This document shows, one piece after another, positions 1-8,462 of a stretch of 21,733 nucleotides of DNA. Under the pieces are notes generated by a model. That model did no database searches. It saw only the letters and a list, made by a program, of their open reading frames with translations, and had not been told where the DNA came from. The DNA lies in contig JASHQT010000270.1 of assembly GCA_030039005.1 (NCBI GenBank), positions 1 to 21,733 on the forward strand. The letters are read 5' to 3'. A program made the position numbers and the translations under genes. The first letter of the stretch is position 1. Each line of letters starts with the position of its first letter. Source of the DNA: Bryobacteraceae bacterium (GTDB lineage: Bacteria > Acidobacteriota > Terriglobia > Bryobacterales > Bryobacteraceae).

Positions 1-2344
1 GCGAGGAAAAGCGCTCGTCGTTCGCCGCGGCGCCCTGCACGATCTTGCGCACCGCGGGCATATCGTAATATTCGACGCCCCGGCCGAGCGCGTAAGTCAG
101 CAGCTTTTCGGTCATGACGCCGACGAACACATCCGAGTGATCCAGCAGCATTTTCCGCAGCGCCACCGGGCCGTCCACCTTGGCGCCGTTGTACAGCGTT
201 CCGGACGGATCGATCTTCGAGCCGTCGTCCATGGTGCGCCACTGGCCTATCCCGTCGAAATTCTCCAGCGCGAATCCGATCGGGTCCATTACCTTGTGGC
301 ATCCCGCGCAGACCGGATCGGCGCGATGCAGTTCCATGCGCTCGCGCAGCGAGAGCTTCTTGCCCGCGCCATTGTCCTTGAGCGCGGGAACGTTGGGCGG
401 CGGCGGCGTGGGCGGAATTCCCAGCAGATTGGTCAAAATCCATTTACCGCGCTGAACCGGCGACGTGCGATTGGGATACGACGTCACTGTCAGAATGCTG
501 GCTTGGCCGAGCAACCCGCGCCGGTCATCGTCGGTCAACGCAATACGCCGGAACTGGCTGCCATAGATGTTGGGAATGCCATAGTGCCGCGCCAGCCGCT
601 CATTGACGAACGTGTAATCGGCGTTCAACAGATCCAGCACGCTGCGGTCCTCGCGCACGATGCTCTCAAAGAATAGCTTCGTTTCCTGGCGCATGGCCTG
701 GCGCAAATTGTCGTCGAAATCGGGAAAGATTTGCTGATCGGGCGACGAATTCTTCAGATTGCGTAGGAACAGCCACTGCTCGGCGAAATTGTCCACCAGC
801 GCATCGGCGCGGTCGTCGGCCAGCATGCGTTTCACCTGCTGTTCCAGGACCGCGTGGTCGTGCAGTTTGCCGCGGCTCGCCAGGTCGATCAATTGGTCAT
901 CCGGCGGGCTGCTCCACAAGAAGAACGACAAACGCGATGCCAGCGCGAGATCGCTGAGCTGGTAGGCCGCGCCCGGTGCGACGTTAGAGGGATCCGGCTC
1001 GAAGCGGAACAAAAATTCGGGGCTCGACAAAACGAACTGCAGCGCCGCTTCGATCCCCGCCTCGAAACTGCCCCCGCCATTGCGCCGCTTCTGATAGAAG
1101 CTGAGCGGCGTTTCGAGATCGTTGCTATTCACCGGCCGCCGATAAGCCCGGCGCAGCAGCCCCGTGAGGATCTTGCGCGCGCAAGGCATTTCCTCTTGCA
1201 CATTCAATGGGGTGCAAACGAAAATTTTCGCGCGCGATGGCGTATGGCCAGGCCCCGTGGCATGCAGCGGGCCCTCCACTGTCAACCGGTCCACCGAAGG
1301 ATCGCCCGTGATATCCAGGCCATCGATGGTCGTCCGTAGGAACGGCTTGATCAGGTTGTCGGGTTCGGCGTGGCTCCGCAGGATCGTGTCGGCCGTGATG
1401 ACGTGCGGCCCGGCCGTCACCTTAATTTGAACGGTTAACTTCTGGTCGAGATCCGCGCCGAAGGATCCCGGATTCGAGGCCATGTTCACGAAATCCTCGT
1501 GCCCGCCGGCAGTCACCAGCCGGATCTGCTGGCCGTCCAGCCCGATCTCGATCTGGTGCTGATCCTCCATGCCGCGCATCAGATCGAAGGTGTTGCGCCA
1601 CAGCCGCAGCTTGATCACGTATTCGGCGTCCAGCGGGAAGAAGTGCTTCACCAGGATGCCGCCGCGCGTTCCGAGCGGCATCCCCTCGATGTGCTGGTCC
1701 TGTGAAAGGTCGGGCCGCACGCGATAGGTCGCGGTCGCCGGCTCGATATTCATGTTTCCCACCGCTTCGCGGCTGATATTCCATGATGCCGACAGGTACC
1801 GCTCCATCAGCGATGGCGACATGCGCAGAACATCGGCGATATTGTCGAACCCGCTGCTTTCGTCATCCGGCGGCAGCAGCGCCGTCGCGTCCACGTCCAG
1901 GTCCAACAGATCGTGGATGGCGTTGGCGTATTCGGCGCGATTCAGCCGGTGCATGGCCGCGTGTCCGGGATTAGGCTTCGCCGCGGCCGCGCGATCGATG
2001 GAGGTCTCTAAGAACGACGCCAGGGCGTTGACGCCCGCCGCATCCGGCCTAGGCATCCCTTGCGGTGGCATCGCTCCGGCGCGCAGCTTACGAATCGCTT
2101 TCTCCCAAGTTTCGGCGTTTGCGGAAACATTATTTAAATCGGTGTTCTGCAACACCAGGCCGCCGGTATGCAGCTTCGCGCTGTGACATGTCACGCAATA
2201 CTTGTTAATAACTGCTTGTTGCGTTGCGGCGGGAAATTCCTGCTGTGCGAAGGCTATCTGGACAAAAGGGACCTGCACACCTGCCGCTACGATCACCGCA
2301 CACAGCAGCCAGTTGCGCGTTCGTCGCACCTTTCCCCTCAGCAT
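1..2344 (-). CDS. Planctomycete-type cytochrome c / DUF1592-family secreted protein (C-terminus cut by window edge)
   Basis: The minus-strand frame stays open from an ATG at 2344 to base 1, about 781 codons, so only the last residues are missing. The N-terminus is a signal peptide ending near AFAQQ. A CVTCH heme-binding motif follows at residues 50-54, then the DUF1587-type segment (LNRAEYANAIHDLL), the DUF1595/1592 region (LASRLSFFLWSSPPDD), the DUF1588 region (RTSPVQRGKWIL) and a second heme motif, CAGCH (bases 296-310). DUF1585 runs off the edge. It is a close paralogue of the divergent gene to its right. Family members are predicted periplasmic or extracellular c-type cytochrome proteins of unknown substrate. 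A GTG at 2329 preceded by AGGGG (2334-2338) is a serious alternative start, because the ATG lies only 2 nt from a possible -10 box. Family assignment is confident; biochemical function is unknown. Confidence 0.9.
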   Translation of the reverse strand, partial: MLRGKVRRTRNWLLCAVIVAAGVQVPFVQIAFAQQEFPAATQQAVINKYCVTCHSAKLHTGGLVLQNTDLNNVSANAETWEKAIRKLRAGAMPPQGMPRPDAAGVNALASFLETSIDRAAAAKPNPGHAAMHRLNRAEYANAIHDLLDLDVDATALLPPDDESSGFDNIADVLRMSPSLMERYLSASWNISREAVGNMNIEPATATYRVRPDLSQDQHIEGMPLGTRGGILVKHFFPLDAEYVIKLRLWRNTFDLMRGMEDQHQIEIGLDGQQIRLVTAGGHEDFVNMASNPGSFGADLDQKLTVQIKVTAGPHVITADTILRSHAEPDNLIKPFLRTTIDGLDITGDPSVDRLTVEGPLHATGPGHTPSRAKIFVCTPLNVQEEMPCARKILTGLLRRAYRRPVNSNDLETPLSFYQKRRNGGGSFEAGIEAALQFVLSSPEFLFRFEPDPSNVAPGAAYQLSDLALASRLSFFLWSSPPDDQLIDLASRGKLHDHAVLEQQVKRMLADDRADALVDNFAEQWLFLRNLKNSSPDQQIFPDFDDNLRQAMRQETKLFFESIVREDRSVLDLLNADYTFVNERLARHYGIPNIYGSQFRRIALTDDDRRGLLGQASILTVTSYPNRTSPVQRGKWILTNLLGIPPTPPPPNVPALKDNGAGKKLSLRERMELHRADPVCAGCHKVMDPIGFALENFDGIGQWRTMDDGSKIDPSGTLYNGAKVDGPVALRKMLLDHSDVFVGVMTEKLLTYALGRGVEYYDMPAVRKIVQGAAANDERFSS

Positions 2345-2457
2345 CGATTCTATCCCTTTTTGCATGCAAGTCGAGGAGCGGGTGTTGATGCCGTTTATCA
2401 CTTGACTTGATTCAGGCTAATCCCTGACCCTGCCTGCATGCAAGTTGCGATAGACTC
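2345..2457. promoter_or_regulatory. Divergent promoter region with two TGCATGCA elements
   Basis: The 113-nt gap between the two divergent cytochrome genes holds the 11-mer TGCATGCAAGT at 2361-2371 and again at 2435-2445. Each copy contains the perfect palindrome TGCATGCA (2361-2368 and 2435-2442). Read toward the left gene, the palindrome is followed after exactly 6 nt by GATAGAAT. Read toward the right gene, it is followed after exactly 6 nt by GATAGACT. The TAGA(A/C)T parts resemble -10 hexamers and lie 2 nt (left) and 10 nt (right) from the ATG codons. The arrangement suggests one regulator acting on both genes; that role is inference. Confidence 0.55.
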
Positions 2458-2466
2458 TTGTTTAGG

Positions 2467-4881
2467 ATGCCAAGGTGGAGCGTCGCTACCGGGCTGTTAC
2501 TTGCCGCCGCTTGCACTGCATTCGCCGACCCCTCCTATCGCGCGGTCCTCGACAAATATTGCGTTGTTTGCCATAACCAGCGCCTGAAAACCGCGGGCCT
2601 GATGCTGGACACCCTGGATCTGGGCCAGGTTCGCGCCAACGCGGAAACTTGGGAAAAGGTGATCCACAAGCTACGATCCCACACCATGCCGCCGTCCGGT
2701 ATGCCTCGGCCTGACGCAGCAACTTACAGCAGCTTGGCGGGATTCCTCGAATCGCAGATCGACCGGGCCGCGGAGCCTTACGCCGGCCGTCCCATCCTGC
2801 ACCGGCTGAATCGCGCCGAATACGCCAACGCCATCCGCGATCTGCTGGCGCTGAACATCGACGCCGCTTCACTGCTTCCGCCCGACGATTCCGCCTACGG
2901 ATTCGACAATGTTTCTGACGCCCTCGGCGTCTCACCCGCGCTCCAGGAGCATTACCTGGATGCCGCGCTGAAAATCGGCGCTTTGGCGGTGGGCGATCCG
3001 AACATCCCGCCCGGCAGCGAGACCTGGCGCATCCGTCAAGATCTCTCTCAGGACCATCGCGTCAACGGATTGCCGCTCGGAACCGTGGGCGGAACGCTGG
3101 TCCATTATAATTTCCCGCTCGATGGCGAGTACACGTTCCAGGCGCGGCTGTATCGAACCAATCTCAACATCATGCGCGGCCTGGAATCGCCGCACCAGGT
3201 CGAACTGGCGCTAGACGGCAAGCGCATCCACATCGCGACCATCGGCGGGCCCGAAGACCTTGCATCGCTGTTTGAAAAACCTACAGACACGGGCGACGCC
3301 GTGGAAGCGCGGCTGCGCGTGCGCATTCCGGTGAAAGCCGGCCCGCACACCGTCAGCGTGGCGTTCCTCGAAGATCCCGATGAAGTGGAGCCCGCCCGCT
3401 TGCAGCCCTACATCCGCAGCTCTGTGGATAATTTCGATTGGTCCGGTTCGCCGCACCTGCAATCGCTCACCGTCAGCGGTCCGTTTCACCAGGCTCCGGG
3501 AGCGTTTACCGCGAGCGAGACTCCCAGCCGGCGGCGCATCTTCACTTGCCGTCCCGGCCAGCATTTGAGTGACGAAGCCTGCGCCAAGCAAATTCTTTCT
3601 GCGCTCGCGCGCCTCGCCTATCGCGAGCCGGTGACCCCTTCCGACGTGGACACGCTGCTGACCTTCTATAACGCGGGCAAGCGCGATGGCGGTTTTGAAG
3701 ACGGCGTCGAGCTCGGAATCGAGCGCATCTTAGCGAGTCCGAAATTTCTGTTCCGCGTCGAACGCGATCCCGTGGACGCGGTCGCCGGCAAAAGCTATTC
3801 GGTTTCCGATCTCGAATTGGCCTCCCGCCTTTCGTTCTTCCTGTGGAGCAGCATTCCCGATGAAGAACTGCTGCATTGGGCCATAGCCGGAAAACTGCAT
3901 GACCCCTCCGTTCTGGATCACCAAGTGCGCCGTATGCTGATGGATCCCAAGGCTGAAGCGCTGGTTTCCAATTTCGCCGGCCAGTGGCTCGAGCTTCGCA
4001 ATCTGCGCAACGTGCAGCCCAACACGGATTTGTTCCCGGATTTCGACGACAACCTGCGGGAGTCTTTTCGACGGGAAACGGAATTATTGTTTGAAAGCGT
4101 GATCCAGGAGGACCGCAGCGTTCTCGATCTGCTGACCGCCGATTACACGTTCGTCAACGAGCGCCTGGCGCGCCACTACGGCATCCCGAACATTTACGGC
4201 ACGCGTTTTCGCCGCATCACCATCACCGCCGACGCGCGGCGTGGGCTTTTGGGACAAGGCAGCATTCTCGCGTTGACGTCGCACGCCGAACGGACTTCGC
4301 CGGTAGTTCGCGGCAAGTGGGTTCTTGAAAATATCCTGGGCAGTCCCGTTCCTCCTCCTCCGCCCGACGTGCCGCCGCTCAAGGGCAACCAGGAGGGCCA
4401 GAAGCCGAAGACCATGCGCGAACAGATGGCCGAGCATCGCGCCGCCCCGGTGTGCGCGAGCTGCCATAAAACGATGGACTCCATCGGCTTCGCCTTGGAG
4501 AATTTTGACGCCGTGGGCGCCTGGCGCACCACCGACGCGGGCAATCCCATCGACGCCTCGGGCGAACTCGCCGACGGCGCCAAGATCGACGGCGTGGTTT
4601 CGCTGCGCCAGGCGCTGGTCAGCCGTCCGGAATTGTTCGCCGGCACCATGACCCAGAAGTTGATGATTTACGCGCTCGGCCGCGGCCTGGATTATCGCGA
4701 CATGCCCACCGTCCGCGCCATTTTGCACGACGCCTCACGCGACAATTACCGGTTCACCGATCTGGTGCTGGGCATCGTGCATAGCACGCCTTTTGAAATG
4801 CGCACGGCCGGGCACTCGGGTGACGCCGCGCCGGTCACCTCAGCCCAAAATCAGTCCGCCGAAAATCGACAAGGAAAATAA
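2467..4881 (+). CDS. Planctomycete-type cytochrome c / DUF1592-family secreted protein
   Basis: Predicted secreted protein of 804 aa from ATG 2467; a TTG at 2458 would add three residues. The ATG was chosen because it begins directly with a clean signal peptide ending near TAFADP. Order of parts: a PSCyt1-like CVVCH heme motif (residues 32-36), DUF1587 (LNRAEYANAIRDLL), a beta-rich middle part, DUF1595, DUF1592 (LASRLSFFLWSSIPDE), DUF1588 (RTSPVVRGKWVLENIL), a second heme motif CASCH (663-667), and DUF1585 near the end (TQKLMIYALGRGLDYRDMP). The length is normal for the family. It is followed after 4 nt by a DUF1552 gene, the usual partner in planctomycetes and acidobacteria. Two CxxCH motifs imply covalent heme and electron transfer outside the cytoplasm; the substrate is not known. 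The C-terminal 25 residues are polar and unlike the family core. Confidence 0.92.
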   Translation: MPRWSVATGLLLAAACTAFADPSYRAVLDKYCVVCHNQRLKTAGLMLDTLDLGQVRANAETWEKVIHKLRSHTMPPSGMPRPDAATYSSLAGFLESQIDRAAEPYAGRPILHRLNRAEYANAIRDLLALNIDAASLLPPDDSAYGFDNVSDALGVSPALQEHYLDAALKIGALAVGDPNIPPGSETWRIRQDLSQDHRVNGLPLGTVGGTLVHYNFPLDGEYTFQARLYRTNLNIMRGLESPHQVELALDGKRIHIATIGGPEDLASLFEKPTDTGDAVEARLRVRIPVKAGPHTVSVAFLEDPDEVEPARLQPYIRSSVDNFDWSGSPHLQSLTVSGPFHQAPGAFTASETPSRRRIFTCRPGQHLSDEACAKQILSALARLAYREPVTPSDVDTLLTFYNAGKRDGGFEDGVELGIERILASPKFLFRVERDPVDAVAGKSYSVSDLELASRLSFFLWSSIPDEELLHWAIAGKLHDPSVLDHQVRRMLMDPKAEALVSNFAGQWLELRNLRNVQPNTDLFPDFDDNLRESFRRETELLFESVIQEDRSVLDLLTADYTFVNERLARHYGIPNIYGTRFRRITITADARRGLLGQGSILALTSHAERTSPVVRGKWVLENILGSPVPPPPPDVPPLKGNQEGQKPKTMREQMAEHRAAPVCASCHKTMDSIGFALENFDAVGAWRTTDAGNPIDASGELADGAKIDGVVSLRQALVSRPELFAGTMTQKLMIYALGRGLDYRDMPTVRAILHDASRDNYRFTDLVLGIVHSTPFEMRTAGHSGDAAPVTSAQNQSAENRQGK

Positions 4882-4885
4882 TTAG

Positions 4886-6214
4886 ATGTTTCTTACCAAG
4901 AAATCGCTCTCTCGTCGAACCATTTTGCGCGGTGCGGGCGCCACCGTCGCACTTCCCCTGCTCGATGCGATGCTGCCTGCATTTGTACCGCTGGCCAAAG
5001 CCGATGCGAAGCCGCGCATGCGTTTCGGCGCGGTGTACTTCCCCAACGGCGCCATCATGCAGCAGCTCACGCCCAGGACCGCCGGCGCGGGCTTCGAATT
5101 CACACCTATTCTGAAACCGCTCGAACCATTCGCCGACAAGCTGATCGTGGTGACGAATCTCACGCGGTCGCACCCGGGCAGCCAGTTCGGCGATCACGCT
5201 GTCAGCGCGGCGGGATTCCTCACCGGCGTCTGGCCCAAGCGCACGGAAGCCGAAGACGTACACGCCAACACCACCATCGATCAGGTGGTGGCGCAAACCA
5301 TCGGGCAGGACACGCCGCTGCCTTCGCTCGAAGTGGCCACCGAGGATTTCACCGGATACGTCGGCGGGTGCTCACCGGGATTTAGCTGCGCCTATCTGAA
5401 CACCATTTCCTGGAGTTCGCCTACCACGCCGTTGCCGATGGAGATCAATCCGCGCGCGGTCTTCGAGCGGCTGTTCGGCGCCGCCGGCACCACAGCGCAG
5501 CGCAAAGCCCGCATGGAAAAGGAGCAAAGCATTCTCGATTCGGTCACGCAGGAAGCGAGCAGCCTGGGTAGCGGCTTGGGCCCGCGCGACCGCGCCCGCA
5601 TGACGGATTATCTCGACAACCTGCGCGAAATCGAGCGCCGCATCCAGAAGCAGGAAGCGCGCAGCGCCCAACAAGTGGATACGCCGGATGCGCCCATCGG
5701 CATTCCCGATTCGTTCGACGAACACGTGGCGCTGCTCTTCGACCTGCTGCACGTCGCCTATCAATCCGACACCACGCGGGTCTTTACGTTCATGATGTCG
5801 CGCGAGCTGAGCCAGCGCACCTATCCGCAGATCGGCGTTACCGAGCAGCACCACTCGGTTTCGCATCACATGAACAAGCCCGAGAAAATGGCGCAGTGCG
5901 TGAAGATCAACACGTATTACGTGGGAATGTACGCGAAATTCCTGGAAAAACTGCGCGCGACACCCGACGGCGACGGTTCGCTGCTGGATCATTCGCTGAT
6001 CCTCTATGGCGCGGGCATGGCGGATTCCAACGTCCACGCCACGGACCCGTTGCCCGTGATCGCCGCCGGCGGCGGAGTGGGCACGGGCCATCGCCATATC
6101 GAACTGCCCACGCGCACGCCGGTCGGAAATTTCTGGCTGAACGTGGCGGAGAAATTCGGCAAGCCGATGGAGAGCTTCGGCGACAGCACGGGTAAGACCG
6201 ATGTTCTGGTATAG
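4886..6214 (+). CDS. DUF1552-family Tat-exported protein
   Basis: 442-aa protein. The N-terminus carries a twin-arginine signal (SRRTILRGAG, Arg10-Arg11) followed by a hydrophobic stretch, so it should be exported folded, possibly with a cofactor. The body is typical of DUF1552: an early FPNGAIM-like motif, a RSHPG..FGDHAVSAAGFLTG segment, and conserved His-rich stretches (TEQHHSVSHH) in the C-terminal half. The family is distantly alkaline-phosphatase/sulfatase-like by fold prediction and is almost always encoded next to DUF1592 cytochrome proteins. Here it begins 4 nt after one. Its last 14 nt overlap the start of the ankyrin gene, which indicates translational coupling. The reaction is not established. 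The metal-ligand look of the His and Asp clusters is my reading only. Confidence 0.92.
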   Translation: MFLTKKSLSRRTILRGAGATVALPLLDAMLPAFVPLAKADAKPRMRFGAVYFPNGAIMQQLTPRTAGAGFEFTPILKPLEPFADKLIVVTNLTRSHPGSQFGDHAVSAAGFLTGVWPKRTEAEDVHANTTIDQVVAQTIGQDTPLPSLEVATEDFTGYVGGCSPGFSCAYLNTISWSSPTTPLPMEINPRAVFERLFGAAGTTAQRKARMEKEQSILDSVTQEASSLGSGLGPRDRARMTDYLDNLREIERRIQKQEARSAQQVDTPDAPIGIPDSFDEHVALLFDLLHVAYQSDTTRVFTFMMSRELSQRTYPQIGVTEQHHSVSHHMNKPEKMAQCVKINTYYVGMYAKFLEKLRATPDGDGSLLDHSLILYGAGMADSNVHATDPLPVIAAGGGVGTGHRHIELPTRTPVGNFWLNVAEKFGKPMESFGDSTGKTDVLV

Positions 6215-7649
6215 ATTCGTGGCCACGGCGGCCATCGCGACCGGCCTCGCGTTCGCTGGCGATGTGAACGTTCCCGATGCCGACGGAACCACGCCGCTCT
6301 CCTGGGCCGTCTACAACGACGACCTTCCCACCGTGCAGCACCTGCTGGGCTCGGGCGCTGATCCCAACATCGCGAATCGCTACGGCGTCACGCCGCTTTC
6401 ACTCGCCGCCACCAATCGCGACGCGGCGATGACCGAAGCATTACTGAAAGCCGGCGCGAATCCTAACGCCACGCTGCCAAGCGGCATCACCGTTCTGATG
6501 ACCGCGGCGCGCACGGGCAATCCGGACGTCGTGCGCCTGCTCGTCGAACACGGGGCCAATGTGAACGCCACAGGCACCGAGTACGGCGAGACTGCGCTGG
6601 TTTGGGCCGCGGAGGAAAACCACGCCGCGGCTGCGCAGGTTCTGATCGCCCACGGCGCGGACGTCAACGCGCGCTCCACCGAGCTTAAGCGAGAAAAGGA
6701 CCGCTTCGGTCTCGAAGGCGTGCTCACCATCCTGCCGCACGGCTATTGGACTCCGCTGATGTATGCCGCGCGCCAGGGTTCGCTCGACGCCGCTAAAACG
6801 CTGGTCGGTGCGGGCGCCAATCTCAATCTCACCGATCCCGACGGCACCACCGCGCTCGAGATCGCGATCATCAACGGCCATTTCGACACCGCCGCGATGC
6901 TCACAGAGCGCGGCGCCGATCCGAACATCGCTGACTCGGCCGGTATGGCCGCGCTCTATGCGACCGTCGATATCCACACGCTGGGCGAAGTGTTCGGTCA
7001 CCCGGCGCACCCGACGTCCGACAAACTGACCGCACTCGATCTTATGAAGATCCTTCTCGATCATGGTGCGAATCCCAACGCCGGGCTCAAGACGCCCACG
7101 CTCGAACGCGCCCACACTCCCGGCGAACCGTCGCTCAATGCAGGCTCCACGCCGCTCATGCGCGCGGCCAAAAACGGCGATTCCGAAGCCATGCGATTGC
7201 TATTGAAGTATGGCGCCGATCCCAACGCGTTCCAGAAAGAACATGATACGCCGCTCATGTTCGCCGCGGGTCTCGGTCGCGGCACCGGTGCTTTCACCAA
7301 GGATTACGCCAGCGAAGGCGAGTTGCTCGAAGCCGTCAAGGTACTGGTGGCCGCGGGCGCCGACGTCAATGCGGTCGATGAGCACGGCGAAACGCCACTG
7401 CATTACGGCGCCCAAGCTTCCGACGATATTGTCCGTTTCCTCGCCGAGCACGGCGCCAAGCTCGACGCCAAGGACTCCAAGGGCCGCACGCCGGTGGAGA
7501 TGGCGCTGGGCGTCGGACTGCACGGCCACGCCGGCGGCCCGCCCAACGTCCGCAAGGAAACCGCCGATTTGATTCGTCAGTTGATCGCCGCGAATTCGAC
7601 GCAACCGGCTGCCACGCCGCCGACTGTGAAGAATGAACCGGTGCGATAA
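6201..7649 (+). CDS. Secreted ankyrin-repeat protein
   Basis: 482 aa. It starts inside the preceding gene (14-nt overlap). The first 20 residues form a signal peptide (FVATAAIATGLAFAGD), so the repeats should lie in the periplasm. About eleven ankyrin units follow, with the usual TPL..AA...G....V..LL..GA..N spacing. A loop of about 20 residues interrupts the array near residue 160, and larger inserts occur near residues 255-320 and 355-375. The tail is short and polar with no membrane segment. Secreted ankyrin proteins commonly act as protein-binding scaffolds. Since it sits between a Tat protein and further secreted proteins, a role in assembling or inhibiting this set is plausible but unproven. 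Confidence 0.9.
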   Translation: MFWYRFVATAAIATGLAFAGDVNVPDADGTTPLSWAVYNDDLPTVQHLLGSGADPNIANRYGVTPLSLAATNRDAAMTEALLKAGANPNATLPSGITVLMTAARTGNPDVVRLLVEHGANVNATGTEYGETALVWAAEENHAAAAQVLIAHGADVNARSTELKREKDRFGLEGVLTILPHGYWTPLMYAARQGSLDAAKTLVGAGANLNLTDPDGTTALEIAIINGHFDTAAMLTERGADPNIADSAGMAALYATVDIHTLGEVFGHPAHPTSDKLTALDLMKILLDHGANPNAGLKTPTLERAHTPGEPSLNAGSTPLMRAAKNGDSEAMRLLLKYGADPNAFQKEHDTPLMFAAGLGRGTGAFTKDYASEGELLEAVKVLVAAGADVNAVDEHGETPLHYGAQASDDIVRFLAEHGAKLDAKDSKGRTPVEMALGVGLHGHAGGPPNVRKETADLIRQLIAANSTQPAATPPTVKNEPVR

Positions 7650-7661
7650 AATGGCCGCGTA

Positions 7662-8453
7662 ATGCGATTCAAGTTGTTCCCCTTCGCGCCGGCTACCTTT
7701 TTGCTTCTCAGCGCAAGTGTTTTCGGCGCCAGCGACGCGCCGCGCACTTACGACGGTCATCCGGATTTGAGCGGCATCTGGCAAACCATGAGTACCGCCA
7801 ATTGGGACCTCCAGGATCACCCCGCAGCGCCCGGACCGTTCTATCAGCTTGGCGCCGTCGGCGCCATCCCTTCCGGCCAAGGCGTGGTGGAGGGCGGCGA
7901 GATCCCCTACAAACCCGAAGCCATGAAGCAGAAGGAAACCAATTTCAAGAATCGCTGGAAGGACGATCCGGAAGTGAAGTGTTACATGGCAGGCATCCCG
8001 CGCGCCAATTATATGCCGTATCCGTTCCAGATCGTGCAGACTCCCAAGGTGATCCTGATGGCTTACGAATATGCGAGCGCGAATCGCACCATCAACATGG
8101 AGAAAACGCCCGTGGAAGCGTCCGTCGACACCTGGATGGGCACCGCCAACGGCCACTGGGACGGCGACACGTTAGTCGTGGATAACACGGGATTCAACGA
8201 CCAAAGCTGGTTCGATCGCGCAGGCGATTATCACAGTGACGACCTGCACGTGGTGGAGCGTTTCTCGTTGATCGACGCCGATCACATGAACTACGAAGCC
8301 ACCATCGAAGATCCTCAGGTGTTCACTAGGGCCTGGAAAATCCATCTGGTGTTGTACAAACACATTGAGAAGAACGCTCAGTTGACGGAATTCAAGTGCG
8401 TCGAATTCGCCGAGCAACTGCTCTACGGCGACGTCGTCAAGAAAACCAAGTAG
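7662..8453 (+). CDS. Secreted hypothetical protein, 'GHPDLSGIW' family
   Basis: 263 aa with a signal peptide ending near SVFGAS. The mature N-terminus has the motif GHPDLSGIWQ. The C-terminal half carries GHWDGDTLVVDNTGF, then HVVERFSLID and an EDPQVFTRAW segment. These motifs recur in many secreted acidobacterial and gammaproteobacterial proteins without assigned function. The next gene has the same motifs in the same order, so the two are tandem paralogues. Only 12 nt separate it from the ankyrin gene, and that gap contains a 3-codon ORF (7651-7662, M-A-A-stop) whose TAA overlaps this ATG as TAATG. No strong ribosome-binding site is seen, so coupled reinitiation from upstream is likely. Two cysteines are present in the mature part. 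Function unknown. Confidence 0.85.
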   Translation: MRFKLFPFAPATFLLLSASVFGASDAPRTYDGHPDLSGIWQTMSTANWDLQDHPAAPGPFYQLGAVGAIPSGQGVVEGGEIPYKPEAMKQKETNFKNRWKDDPEVKCYMAGIPRANYMPYPFQIVQTPKVILMAYEYASANRTINMEKTPVEASVDTWMGTANGHWDGDTLVVDNTGFNDQSWFDRAGDYHSDDLHVVERFSLIDADHMNYEATIEDPQVFTRAWKIHLVLYKHIEKNAQLTEFKCVEFAEQLLYGDVVKKTK

Positions 8454-8462
8454 GAGTTCGTG

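Noticed and set aside
7200..8156. Minus-strand ORF of 318 aa, and other long antisense ORFs across 1-10489
   Set aside because: These are mirror frames of G+C-rich genes, with His/Arg/Ala/Gly-rich composition and no start signals.
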